From Gp6-AA40 sp963772955 (lineage in GTDB: Bacteria; Acidobacteriota; Vicinamibacteria; Vicinamibacterales; UBA2999), in assembly GCA_963772955.1 (NCBI GenBank), contig CAVYZF010000006.1, positions 1-64,000 of the forward strand: a stretch of DNA of 64,000 nucleotides, read 5' to 3'. The notes below the pieces were generated by a model, which was not told the origin of the DNA, ran no database searches, and worked only from the letters and a program-made list of their open reading frames with translations. The position numbers and the translations under genes were made by a program. Each line of letters opens with the position of its first letter. The first letter of the stretch is position 1. Below are positions 9,201 to 17,271 of this stretch, in pieces.

Positions 9201-10152
9201 TCGATGATTGCCTTCAGCTTCGAGCTCGCCCACGATCTCGCCGGCGAACTGATAGTCGCCCTTCTCGAGGGCCTTCGTCGCTGTTTGAATCCTCGGTTGT
9301 GTCCGCGACGGATCGAACAATGCGATCGGCTCGTTGCGGGCGGCCTTCTGCAGCGTGTCGCCGAACTCGCGCGCCGTATCGAACCGGTTCCAGGGCTGCT
9401 TGGCCATCGCCTTGTGTACGACGCGGCTGATGATCTGGCTCACTGCGGGATTGAGATCCGAGGCCGGTGGAGGGATCAGCGTGAGGATGGCCTGGATGAC
9501 GGCATCCTCAGCTGCCGGCGCGAAACGGCTGACGGCGAGTCAGCGCTTCGTAGAGCGTGACCCCGAGCGAGTAGATGTCGGATTGCACTGACACCGGCTT
9601 GTGCTGCACCTGCTCCGGCGCCATGTAGAGCAGCGTGCCTTTGTCGAATCCCGCCGTTCTCGATTGCGCGGACACCGAGTGCGCCACGCCGAAGTCGATG
9701 ATCTTCACCGAGTCGTCGGCCATGACGAAGATGTTGCTTGGCTTCAGATCGCGGTGAACGAGGCCATGTTCGTGGGCGGCCTGCAGTCCGCGACACGTCT
9801 GCGCAACGATCTCGACGACCCGTTCGACGGTCAGCCGGTGACTGGCGTGACGGATAAGCTGGTCGAGCGTCTGGCCCGCGAGCAGTGGCATCACGAAGAA
9901 GGGTTTGCGGTGCCCCTCCTCCTCGAATTCCCCCATGTCGAAGATCTCGACGATGTTGGGATGGCTAATCGACTTGAGGGCAGAGCACTCTTTGTAGAAG
10001 AGCTCGAGTGCCAGCGGATCGGTAAATTCGTGGAGCGTCTTTACCGCGACGTGGCGATCCAGAGGAGGGGGGTCGTAGGCGCGCAGCACCACGCCCATTC
10101 CGCCTTCACCGAGCTTGGCTTCAACTTCGTATCGTCCCGCAATCGTGGCCAT
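6242..10152 (-). CDS. Giant Ser/Thr protein kinase with TPR, PEGA and lectin-like sensor parts (about five frameshifts)
   Basis: The kinase domain runs from residue 1 to about 280: GRYEVEAKLGEGGMGVV (P-loop), VAVKTL (lysine), HRDLKPSNIFV (catalytic loop), IDFGVAH (DFG) and APEQ. After it come TPR-like helical repeats (NLDPTNVVALSLKS, ALQNALVLRPKDSRATKLL and others), a proline-rich linker, one membrane helix (PVVWAAVAAAVVVVVVAVLV), a PEGA domain (PAGAEVVLDGAAIGTV) and a C-terminal beta-sandwich of about 190 residues beginning GFDLTTWTKSDNW that resembles concanavalin-like folds. Total length is about 1300 residues. Frameshifts lie near 9521, 9225, 8370, 8070 and 8000; homologous-looking frames join cleanly at each, so read errors are likely. 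It is probably an inner-membrane sensor kinase whose extracytoplasmic part binds a sugar or surface ligand. It is divergent from the hybrid histidine kinase. Confidence 0.85.
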
Positions 10153-10242
10153 GTCGGCCGGGCGTCATTTTACCGTGAGACCGCCGGGTACGGCGCCGTG
10201 CGGGATATCATCCCTGCACCGGTGGACCTCGAAAATCGTCGA

Positions 10243-12267
10243 ATGGCGCGGCTGCTCGAGGAAGCGCAACGGCTGATGGCCGAACGCGATCCGGCTGCGC
10301 TGCTTCGATACGTGTGCGCGGCGGCGCGCCCGTTGACGCAGGCCAGCTTCGTGGCGGTCGGTATCGTGGATGACGGCGGAGCGGTCGACCAATTCGTGGT
10401 CGCTGGCCTCGACGAGCCAGTCGTCGATGAGCTGCGGCAATCACTGGCGGCCAATCACGATCACCCTGCGCGCCCCTCCTTTGTCTCGCGCGAGATCGTT
10501 CGCGGCGTGAACCCGAGTGGCGATCCTGTCGCCATCTGTTTGCCGGCATCACATCCACCCGTTCATTCGTACGTGTTCGTGCCGGTCGTCTCACCGACGC
10601 ACGTCTATGGGTGGCTCGCGCTCGTCGAGAAGGAAGGCGCGGACATTTTTTCCGACGAAGACACGCAGGTCGCATCGACGCTCGGCGCAATGGCCGGCAT
10701 GGCCTACGAGAACGCGCGTCTCGTCGCGCAGTTGCAGGCACAGACGAACGAACTGCGCGAACACGAAGAACGGACTGACTTCGCAATGACCGCGTCACGG
10801 AGCGGCGTGTCGTACCGCGATCTCGGCTCGTCTCTCGTGGAACTGTCTCCGTCGACGGCACGACTGTTTGGTTTCCCTCCGAACGTCCGCCGCGTCTCAC
10901 AGGAGGAGCTGTACGAGCGGGTGCACCCGGACGATGCGCAGCTTGTACGTGCGGCGGTGCAGAAGGCTATCGAGGATCGAGGAGGTGAGTTCGCCCACGA
11001 GTTCCGGCTGATCGTGAACGAAGACGCTCCTCGCTGGTTTCAGTTCAGAGGCCGCGTCCTGACCAATGGAGACGGGGAGCCGTCGCGCGTCGTGGGGGTT
11101 GTCACCGACGTGACCGAGCGCCGCCTGCTGGAATTGCAGCTCAGACAGTCGCAGAAAATGGAGGCGCTCGGCCAGCTCGCCGGCGGGGTGGCGCACGACT
11201 TCAACAATCTGCTGACGGCGATCCTGGGGTACGGACGCTTCGCGCTCGAGCGCTCAGCCGACGCGGCGCAGCGTCACGATCTCGAAGAGATCGTCAAGGC
11301 GGCGAGCCGTGCGGCATCCCTGACCAAGCAGCTCCTGGCGTTCAGCCGGCGCCACATGGTCGAGACCGTCGTGCTCGACCTCAATTCGCTCATCGTGGAC
11401 ATGGTCACGATGCTGCGCCGCATGATCGGTGAGGACATCGAGCTGGCGACGACGCTCGCGTCAGGCTTGTCTCACGTGCGGGCCGATCGCAGTCAGCTCG
11501 AGCAGGTCGTGATGAATCTCGTCATCAACGCGCGCGACGCATGCGGCACTGGCGGACGCATCCGCCTCGTGACTGAAGCCGTGGATGTCGATTCGGGGCT
11601 GGCGGCGCGAACTCCAGGACTCAATCGTGGTGGCTACGTCACGCTGTCCGTGATCGACAACGGTGTCGGCATGAACGAGGAGACGAAGTCCAGGCTGTTC
11701 GAGCCGTTCTTCACCACCAAGCCGCGCGGGCAGGGAACCGGTCTTGGCCTTGCCACTGTCTATGGCATCGTGGTGCAAAGCGGCGGAGCGATCCGTGTGG
11801 AGAGTGAGGCTGACCAGGGATCGACGTTCACCGTCTACCTTCCGCGGGAGCAGGAGGTCGCGCCGTCGGCAGGTCGGGCGATCGAATCGACAGTTGCGAC
11901 GAGCTCGTGGAACGTACTGCTCGTCGAAGACGAACAAGCGGTACGTGAGCTGGTACGCATCATCCTGGAGCGGGCGGGGCATCGCGTCTTCGAGGCGGCC
12001 ACGCCTGAGGAAGCTCTTGAACAGTTCAACACGATTCCGACAGTCGACTTGTTATTGACGGACGTGGTCATGCCTGCGATGTCCGGGTTTGACCTCTTTC
12101 ACGTACTCGTTGGGCGTCAGCCGTCGCTGCGCGCGCTTTTCATTTCCGGCTATACGGATTACGCGACGGTTGAGCCGACGATCGCGGACAAAGGCGCGGC
12201 GTTCCTGGAGAAACCATTCTCAGCGGAAGCGCTCATCGGTAAAGTCCGCGAAGTGCTCGGGCACTGA
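10243..12267 (+). CDS. Soluble hybrid histidine kinase (GAF-PAS-HisKA-HATPase-REC)
   Basis: The 674-residue protein lacks membrane segments. Order: GAF-like sensor (about 10-165), PAS domain (about 180-292, ending VTDVTERR), HisKA with GGVAHDFNNLLTAILGYGRF and phospho-acceptor His318, HATPase with NLVINARDA (N box), DNGVGM (G1) and GTGLGLATVYG (G2), and a C-terminal receiver with VDLLLTDVVMPAMSG (phospho-acceptor Asp607) and Lys657. The start could also be GTG 10222. The only 90-base divergent region is shared with the Ser/Thr kinase, so the two may be co-regulated and form a signalling pair. The kinase-receiver fusion implies a phosphorelay to an unlinked partner. The reading frame is intact. 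Confidence 0.9.
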   Translation: MARLLEEAQRLMAERDPAALLRYVCAAARPLTQASFVAVGIVDDGGAVDQFVVAGLDEPVVDELRQSLAANHDHPARPSFVSREIVRGVNPSGDPVAICLPASHPPVHSYVFVPVVSPTHVYGWLALVEKEGADIFSDEDTQVASTLGAMAGMAYENARLVAQLQAQTNELREHEERTDFAMTASRSGVSYRDLGSSLVELSPSTARLFGFPPNVRRVSQEELYERVHPDDAQLVRAAVQKAIEDRGGEFAHEFRLIVNEDAPRWFQFRGRVLTNGDGEPSRVVGVVTDVTERRLLELQLRQSQKMEALGQLAGGVAHDFNNLLTAILGYGRFALERSADAAQRHDLEEIVKAASRAASLTKQLLAFSRRHMVETVVLDLNSLIVDMVTMLRRMIGEDIELATTLASGLSHVRADRSQLEQVVMNLVINARDACGTGGRIRLVTEAVDVDSGLAARTPGLNRGGYVTLSVIDNGVGMNEETKSRLFEPFFTTKPRGQGTGLGLATVYGIVVQSGGAIRVESEADQGSTFTVYLPREQEVAPSAGRAIESTVATSSWNVLLVEDEQAVRELVRIILERAGHRVFEAATPEEALEQFNTIPTVDLLLTDVVMPAMSGFDLFHVLVGRQPSLRALFISGYTDYATVEPTIADKGAAFLEKPFSAEALIGKVREVLGH

Positions 12268-12535
12268 AGCGTTGGGCACCCTGACCGCCTTGCACCAGAC
12301 ATGCGCCGGGACAAAGCGATCAGGGCGTGAGGAGGGGAGCCCCTTTCAGGAGAGGTCTCCGTGGCCGCCACCATGGCGAAGCGACGGTCACTGGCGCCAA
12401 ACAGTCGCAACCGGTGTGCCTACACAGGAATGCACGTAATTGCACGTTCTTGCACAAACTACCGACGTTAAAGCCGCTGGCTCGGAGACTTTGGGTCCCT
12501 TCTCGCGGATAGGGTGGACCGCGGGGGCGACTTTC
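12268..12535. other. Gene-free spacer with three phased 10-bp direct repeats
   Basis: No supported gene is present. At 12431-12460 three direct repeats follow each other exactly: TGCACGTAAT, TGCACGTTCT, TGCACAAACT. They lie about 75 bp upstream of the promoter at 12536-12564 and on one helical face, so they could be an activator-binding array. Confidence 0.4.
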
Positions 12536-12564
12536 TTGACCGGCGCTAGACCTGCCCCTATCAT
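12536..12564 (+). promoter_or_regulatory. Sigma-70-type promoter of the serine hydrolase gene
   Basis: TTGACC at 12536-12541 and TATCAT at 12559-12564 are each 5/6 to consensus with an ideal 17-bp spacer. The predicted start of transcription is about 22 bp before ATG 12593. Confidence 0.65.
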
Positions 12565-12592
12565 TCGCCCGTCATACCGGAGGACTGTCCTG

Positions 12593-13888
12593 ATGAAACA
12601 TCTTGCATGTGTCGCGTTGGCCTGCGCGTGCGCCGGGCTCAGCCTGCACGGCGCCGGATCCGTGACGATGGCCAGGCCAGAGGACGTTGGGCTGTCATCC
12701 GAACGCCTGATGCGCGTGCACGAAGCGGTGCAGCGTCACGTCGACGCCGGCTCGCTCTCCGGCGCTGTGACGCTGGTGGCGCGTCACGGAAAGATTGCGC
12801 ACCTCGAAGCGCACGGCCTGATGGACGTCGACAGCAAGAACGCGATGCCAAAGGACGGGGTATTCCGGCTCGCATCGATGTCGAAGCCGATCACGGCCGT
12901 CGCCGTGATGATGATGGTCGAGGAAGGGAAGGTTCGACTGAACGATCCCGTGTCTCGCTTCATCCCGGAGTTCAAGTCGATGAAGGTCGCCGTGCCGAAG
13001 CCGAACGCGCGCGGCGGCGGTGCGGCGCCTGGTGGTCCCGGCGGGCCGGGTCGTGGCGGTCCGCCGCCTGAAGTCGATCTCGTGTCGGCCACGCGCGAGA
13101 TCACGATTCGCGATCTGCTGACGCACGGATCCGGTCTGCTCAGCGGAGGCCTTGGCAATGCGACTGCGGGCCAGGCCGCAGTCCGTGCGCCGAACGATAC
13201 GCTCGCCACGTACATTCCGAAGCTCGGCGCGGTCGCCCTTGATTTCCAGCCAGCCACGCTCTGGCGCTACAGCGGTCTTGCCGGCTTCGACGTCCTCAGC
13301 CGCGTCGTCGAGATCGCATCCGGCAAGCCCTACGATCAGTTCCTGCGCGAGCGCCTGTTCGATCCGCTCGGCATGAAGGACACGGGCTTTGCCCTCACAG
13401 CCGCGATTCAACCAAGACTCGTGACGCTGTATCGTCGCGGTCAGAACGGCCTCGAACGGCTGCCGGATCAGAGCGGGTTGAGTAGCTCCACTTACTTCTC
13501 GGGCGCCGGTGGCCTTGTGAGCACCGCTGAAGACTACGCGCAGTTCGGGACGATGCTCGTCAACGGCGGCGAGCTGAACGGCAAGCGCTACCTGAGCCCG
13601 CGAACGATCGAGCTGATGACGTCCAATCACACGGGTGATATGGCCGGCGGCCAAATGGGAATGTCACCGAAGGGCATCGGCTTCGGACTCGGCGTGCAGG
13701 TTGTCGAGGATCCCGTCGCCGCCGACCGCCGCGTGTCGAAGGGCGCATGGGGATGGGCTGGGGCTTATGGCACGAACGTCCACATCGAGCCGGCCGCGGA
13801 CATGGTCCAGATCATCCTGATGCAGACCAGCACTCCCGCACTGCAGCGCGACTTCGAGAACGCAGTCGCGCAGGCCGTGATCAAGTAA
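12593..13888 (+). CDS. Exported serine hydrolase of the class C beta-lactamase / PBP fold
   Basis: The 431-residue protein begins with a signal peptide (MKHLACVALACACAGLSLHG). The nucleophile motif is S95-M-S-K98 in RLASMSKPIT, the YxN-type motif is YSG in LWRYSGLAG, and the C-terminal KGAWGWAGAYGT replaces the usual HxG strand. A Gly/Pro-rich loop (about residues 142-162) is inserted before the TRE-ITIRDLLTHGSG segment. Such proteins are usually esterases, D-aminopeptidases or penicillin-recognising hydrolases of the periplasm rather than true resistance enzymes. Start: a GGAGGA site precedes ATG 12593. The gene has its own promoter and is convergent with the MBL gene at 13925. Confidence 0.85.
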   Translation: MKHLACVALACACAGLSLHGAGSVTMARPEDVGLSSERLMRVHEAVQRHVDAGSLSGAVTLVARHGKIAHLEAHGLMDVDSKNAMPKDGVFRLASMSKPITAVAVMMMVEEGKVRLNDPVSRFIPEFKSMKVAVPKPNARGGGAAPGGPGGPGRGGPPPEVDLVSATREITIRDLLTHGSGLLSGGLGNATAGQAAVRAPNDTLATYIPKLGAVALDFQPATLWRYSGLAGFDVLSRVVEIASGKPYDQFLRERLFDPLGMKDTGFALTAAIQPRLVTLYRRGQNGLERLPDQSGLSSSTYFSGAGGLVSTAEDYAQFGTMLVNGGELNGKRYLSPRTIELMTSNHTGDMAGGQMGMSPKGIGFGLGVQVVEDPVAADRRVSKGAWGWAGAYGTNVHIEPAADMVQIILMQTSTPALQRDFENAVAQAVIK

Positions 13889-13891
13889 AAG

Positions 13892-13914
13892 TGTGAAGGG
13901 TCAGACCCTTCACA
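13892..13914. terminator. Perfect 11-bp palindrome between convergent genes (REP-like or terminator)
   Basis: Two 11-base arms, TGTGAAGGGTC and GACCCTTCACA, are separated by a single A. It sits 3 bp after the serine hydrolase stop and 10 bp before the stop of the opposing MBL gene. There is no clear T run. The GGTCAGACC core matches REP-type elements associated with RayT transposases, and the RayT repeats at 1371 and 2324 have GGTCGGACC. Confidence 0.5.
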
Positions 13915-13924
13915 TTCGTTCACA

Positions 13925-15436
13925 TTACTTCACGCCAGCGACGGCTTTCTCCAATTCGGAGAACGGTCCCACTCCGCCATGACCGCCGACGTTGGTGGTT
14001 ACGCGAAACTTCAACTCGCGGACAGACTTCAGCAGATGCACTGCGGCCGGTGATGCTGGTGCGCCGGTGCCAGGGAAGAACAGATCGCTTTGAAACAGCA
14101 CGCCGCTCGTCGGCACGAAGGCGATGACCTTCGGGTCGACATGCGGGTTGCCGGTAATGGCATAGAGCTCCAGCGTCTGCCCGCCATCGCTGATGACCAT
14201 CTTCTTCTCGTAGACCTCGAGCGTCCCAACAGTTTGATTCGCCTTGCGCTTGGTCTCGAGCGGGTCGGGCGGCTTGGTGTGCGGCGACTCCAGGATCATT
14301 CGAAGCTCGGGTTCGTGCGCCTTCTCGACGAGGACGTTGGCTCCGTACGACGCCAGCGTGCGAACGCCACCGGTGTGGTCGTAGTGGTGATGCGTGACCG
14401 CCGCGTACTTGATCGGCTTGTTCGGGAACTGCTGCCGGAGCACACGCGCCAGGGTGTGGCTCTGCGCATCCGTGTAGGCCGCTTCGACGACCGCAAGCCA
14501 CGTGGGGAATTCCACGACCAGGCTGTTGTGCGAGTAGGCGCGCGCAAAGTACACGCGGTCGGCCACCTTCGTGATCGCGATGGGTGAGTAGTCGCCTGCG
14601 GCGATGGCCGTGTCGACCTCGGCATCGGCGGTTGCGGGAATCCCGAAGATCTCCTGCGCTGCCGGGTCGTTCACCGCAGCGGCCTTGAACTGCACGTCGG
14701 AATACGGCTTGCCGCCCTTGACGATTGTGAGCCTGTGAGGCAGCGTGACCCCACCGGCCGCCTTGTAGTCGGACAGCAGGTACTGGGCAGTCACATCGCC
14801 AAGCATCGACTCAGTGTCGAGCACTTCGTAACCGGCGAGGAGCTTCGAGTCTGGCTCGAAGAAGACCGTTGCGCTCTCACCGGATGGCAGCGTGAGTCCG
14901 GCTGACTTCAGCGTGCGCCCGTTGAACATCTTGTCCTGCGGCGCTTCTTCTGGAGCCGAGTTCGCTGCCGCGAGCGCCACCGTGACGACGTTGCGGCGCA
15001 AGAGGAACTCGGGCGAGTTCTGCGATCCCCAGCTGAAGAGCCCGGACGGTGACATCACAGCGAGCGGTCGCCCCGCGACGTTCTCGAGGCCGACCAGCTT
15101 TCCGTTCTTCTTCGTCAGCACTTCCTGGCGATGCTGCATGAAGCCGTCGTTCTCGATCTGGTAGTCGAGTGCGGCGCGACCGCCGGCGATATCAACCGTC
15201 TCGATCACGTTGCCGAGTGTTCCAGTCCCGTCAGGATCAGTGGCGTGCACGGTCTGGCCGAGCCGATTCCGCGTCCCGCTGCCGCCGCTCATGACGAGTG
15301 TCTGAACGCCGAGCAACTGTTCGGCGCCGCCCATTGCCGTGACCGCGTCCTGCGCAAGTCCACGCGCCGTCGGCGCACTCGAGCACGCCGACGTACACAC
15401 CAGTGCCGCGACCATCCACCGCCCCAGCTGCATCAT
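13925..15436 (-). CDS. MBL-fold lipoprotein hydrolase
   Basis: The 503-residue protein has a leader ending in a lipobox-like TSAC, so it is likely lipid-anchored outside the inner membrane. The N-terminal 280 residues form an outer-membrane-lipoprotein-like sensor or scaffold region of unknown function (AQDAVTAMGGAEQLLGVQTLVMSG). The C-terminal MBL domain has AAVTHHHYDHTGG (HxHxDH zinc motif), a later ITGNPHVDPK segment and SDLFFPG. This layout is common in acidobacterial and other soil genomes; the substrate is unknown. The reading frame is intact. It is divergent from the DUF6152 gene. Confidence 0.75.
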   Translation of the reverse strand: MMQLGRWMVAALVCTSACSSAPTARGLAQDAVTAMGGAEQLLGVQTLVMSGGSGTRNRLGQTVHATDPDGTGTLGNVIETVDIAGGRAALDYQIENDGFMQHRQEVLTKKNGKLVGLENVAGRPLAVMSPSGLFSWGSQNSPEFLLRRNVVTVALAAANSAPEEAPQDKMFNGRTLKSAGLTLPSGESATVFFEPDSKLLAGYEVLDTESMLGDVTAQYLLSDYKAAGGVTLPHRLTIVKGGKPYSDVQFKAAAVNDPAAQEIFGIPATADAEVDTAIAAGDYSPIAITKVADRVYFARAYSHNSLVVEFPTWLAVVEAAYTDAQSHTLARVLRQQFPNKPIKYAAVTHHHYDHTGGVRTLASYGANVLVEKAHEPELRMILESPHTKPPDPLETKRKANQTVGTLEVYEKKMVISDGGQTLELYAITGNPHVDPKVIAFVPTSGVLFQSDLFFPGTGAPASPAAVHLLKSVRELKFRVTTNVGGHGGVGPFSELEKAVAGVK

Positions 15437-15521
15437 GTGCCTCCTCGCCGGAAGCCCGCTACTTTATCAGGTCTTTACAGAACGACTGGCGGCTCGTACC
15501 ATCGCGGTGCTGGAGGCGCTC

Positions 15522-15938
15522 ATGAAAGCCGGTGTCGGGGTTCTCCTTGGACTCCTCGTCGTGCTCGCATCGTCAGACGTTCAGGCGCATCACTCCTTCG
15601 CGGCGCAGTACGACGCGAACAAGCCGGTCACTCTCGTCGGCATTGTGACGAAGGTCGAGTGGACGAACCCTCATGCGCGGTTCTATGTCGACGTCAAGGA
15701 CGAGAAGGGCGTGGTCACGAACTGGAACCTCGAGCTCGCCAGCCCCAACGTCCTGCGTCGCAACGGCTGGACGCGGACGTCGCTCAACGTCGGCGATGAA
15801 GTCACGGTCGAAGGAGCGCTCGCCAAGAACGGCAGCAAGATGGCCAACGCGCGCGTCGTCAAGCTTGCCGACGGCCGCAAGGTCTTCGCCGGGTCGTCCG
15901 GTGGCGACGCACCTCCGCCTTCCTCTGAAGCCAAATAG
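15522..15938 (+). CDS. DUF6152 secreted protein
   Basis: The 138-residue protein has a signal peptide (MKAGVGVLLGLLVVLASSDVQA) followed immediately by HHSFAAQYDANKPVTLVG, then VEWTNPHARFYVDV, which is the DUF6152 signature. It forms a small beta-barrel-like domain (GDEVTVEGALAKNGSKMANAR). The role is unknown; such proteins are abundant in Acidobacteria and soil Proteobacteria. The following DUF1499 gene is 14 bp away and likely cotranscribed. Confidence 0.75.
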   Translation: MKAGVGVLLGLLVVLASSDVQAHHSFAAQYDANKPVTLVGIVTKVEWTNPHARFYVDVKDEKGVVTNWNLELASPNVLRRNGWTRTSLNVGDEVTVEGALAKNGSKMANARVVKLADGRKVFAGSSGGDAPPPSSEAK

Positions 15939-15952
15939 TCGCGGCAGCTACG

Positions 15953-16654
15953 TTGATCAGAAACGGTCTCGTTCTGTCCATCGCGGGCGCCGTACTGCTG
16001 CTCGCCGGTCCGCTTGGAACTCGTCTCGGCATGTGGTCCTTCATCATCGGCTTTCTGCTGGTGGGACTCAGTGTGCTGCTTGCCCTCGCCGGCGCGTCGC
16101 TCGCGCTTGTCGGTGGAGTCAAGACCGGTCGGTGGGCGCTGGCTGCCGCGGGCATCGCCGTCGGTCTCGCGGTGGTCAGCATCCCGAGCGCGGTCATCGT
16201 GTCGGCGCGCGACAAGCCCGCGATTCACGACATCACGACCGATTCCGACAGTCCTCCCCTGTTCGTTGCGATTCTGCCGCTGCGCACGGGGGCGGCAAAC
16301 CCGCCTGAGTATCCGGGCGGCGACGTCACCGCACAACAGCGTCGCGCGTACCCGGACATCCAGCCGCTGGTGCTTCAGGTCAATGCCGAGCAGGCATTCA
16401 ATCGAGCGCTTACTGCGGTTCGCGATCTTGGATGGAATGTCGTGGCCAGCGATCGCGAGGCCGGGCGAATCGAGGCCGTCGATACGACCTTCTGGTTCGG
16501 CTTCAAGGACGACGTCGTGATTCGAGTGAGAGAGACAACCCCCGGGAGCGCCCGCATCGATGTGCGGTCGAAGTCTCGCGTCGGTGTTGGTGACCTTGGG
16601 AGAAACGCGGGGCGCCTACGAACGTTGCTGGGCCGGCTGCAGGCGACGTCCTGA
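15953..16654 (+). CDS. DUF1499 membrane protein
   Basis: The 233-residue protein starts at TTG 15953. Three hydrophobic helices (about residues 5-85) precede a soluble domain of DUF1499 type: LQVNAEQAFNRALTAVRDLG, DREAGRIEAVDTTFWFGFKD and RIDVRSKSRVGVGDLGRNAGR. The function of DUF1499 is unknown; it is often found in envelope or photosynthetic-stress contexts. The stop is 2 bp from the stop of the opposing gene at 16657. Confidence 0.8.
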   Translation: MIRNGLVLSIAGAVLLLAGPLGTRLGMWSFIIGFLLVGLSVLLALAGASLALVGGVKTGRWALAAAGIAVGLAVVSIPSAVIVSARDKPAIHDITTDSDSPPLFVAILPLRTGAANPPEYPGGDVTAQQRRAYPDIQPLVLQVNAEQAFNRALTAVRDLGWNVVASDREAGRIEAVDTTFWFGFKDDVVIRVRETTPGSARIDVRSKSRVGVGDLGRNAGRLRTLLGRLQATS

Positions 16655-16656
16655 CG

Positions 16657-17271
16657 CTACCGCTCCTTCACGAACATCGCGAGCTCGGAGAGCGCCGTGG
16701 ACGACAGCAGAAACGGCTCGCCAACCCGACGCGCCAGTTGCTGAGTGGATGCGAGCAACTGACTGAGGCTTGCTCGGGCAGCCGTGAGATCATCCGGCGT
16801 CGCGTCGTCGCGGACTGCCCCCACAAATGCTCCAGCGCATTCCCCAGTCGGCCCTCGCTCGGCGTGTCGCGAAGAATCCACACGAGGTCTGTCGTGAGCA
16901 TCGACAGATCCGCGTGACGCCGCATGCGAGCCACCGCTCGACCCATTGTTCGATAGCTCTCGGGGCTCCGCGCCATCACCGAGTACTTGTGATGTGCCCA
17001 CATCTCCTGAGCGCTTCGGGGTAGTGGAATGCGTCCCTTCTCCCTGCCGACATACTTGGCGCGCAGCAGCGTGATTTGGCATCTCGGCGGCCAGTTGACG
17101 ATGACGCATCGCGAGCCCGCTGAGCGTGCGCACCCATCGCAGTGTTTCCGGATGGTTGGCGTAGCCCGTCTTGTTCCCGGTGAGGATCGAGTAAATCCCG
17201 TGCAACTCACGATGCTCGCCGAGCAGGCTCTGACGATTCAGATAGCCCGACGGCAGATCCCACACCCGCAC
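16657..17271 (-). CDS. Pyrimidine-dimer DNA glycosylase (DenV-like), two compensating frameshifts
   Basis: The GTG start at 17271 gives VRVWDLPSGYLNRQSLLGEH followed by RELHGIYSILTGNKTGYANHPETLRW, the conserved N-terminus of Pyr_excise (PF03013) enzymes. These cut thymine dimers at the N-glycosyl bond and nick the backbone; the amino group of the first processed residue is the nucleophile. A frameshift near 17090 leads to ITLLRAKYVGREKGRIPLPR and one near 16830 returns to the first frame for the C-terminus ending ELAMFVKER. Its start overlaps the stop of the B3 MBL gene (TAGTG), so it is translationally coupled to it. Confidence 0.65.
   Translation of the reverse strand: MRVWDLPSGYLNRQSLLGEHRELHGIYSILTGNKTGYANHPETLRWVRTLSGLAMRHRQLAAEMPNHAAARQVCRQGEGTHSTTPKRSGDVGTSQVLGDGAEPRELSNNGSSGGSHAASRGSVDAHDRPRVDSSRHAERGPTGECAGAFVGAVRDDATPDDLTAARASLSQLLASTQQLARRVGEPFLLSSTALSELAMFVKER

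Noticed and set aside
9601..10242. Upstream extension of the histidine kinase to position 9601
   Set aside because: That part of the frame is antisense to the Ser/Thr kinase catalytic domain; the sensor domain begins only at about 10243.
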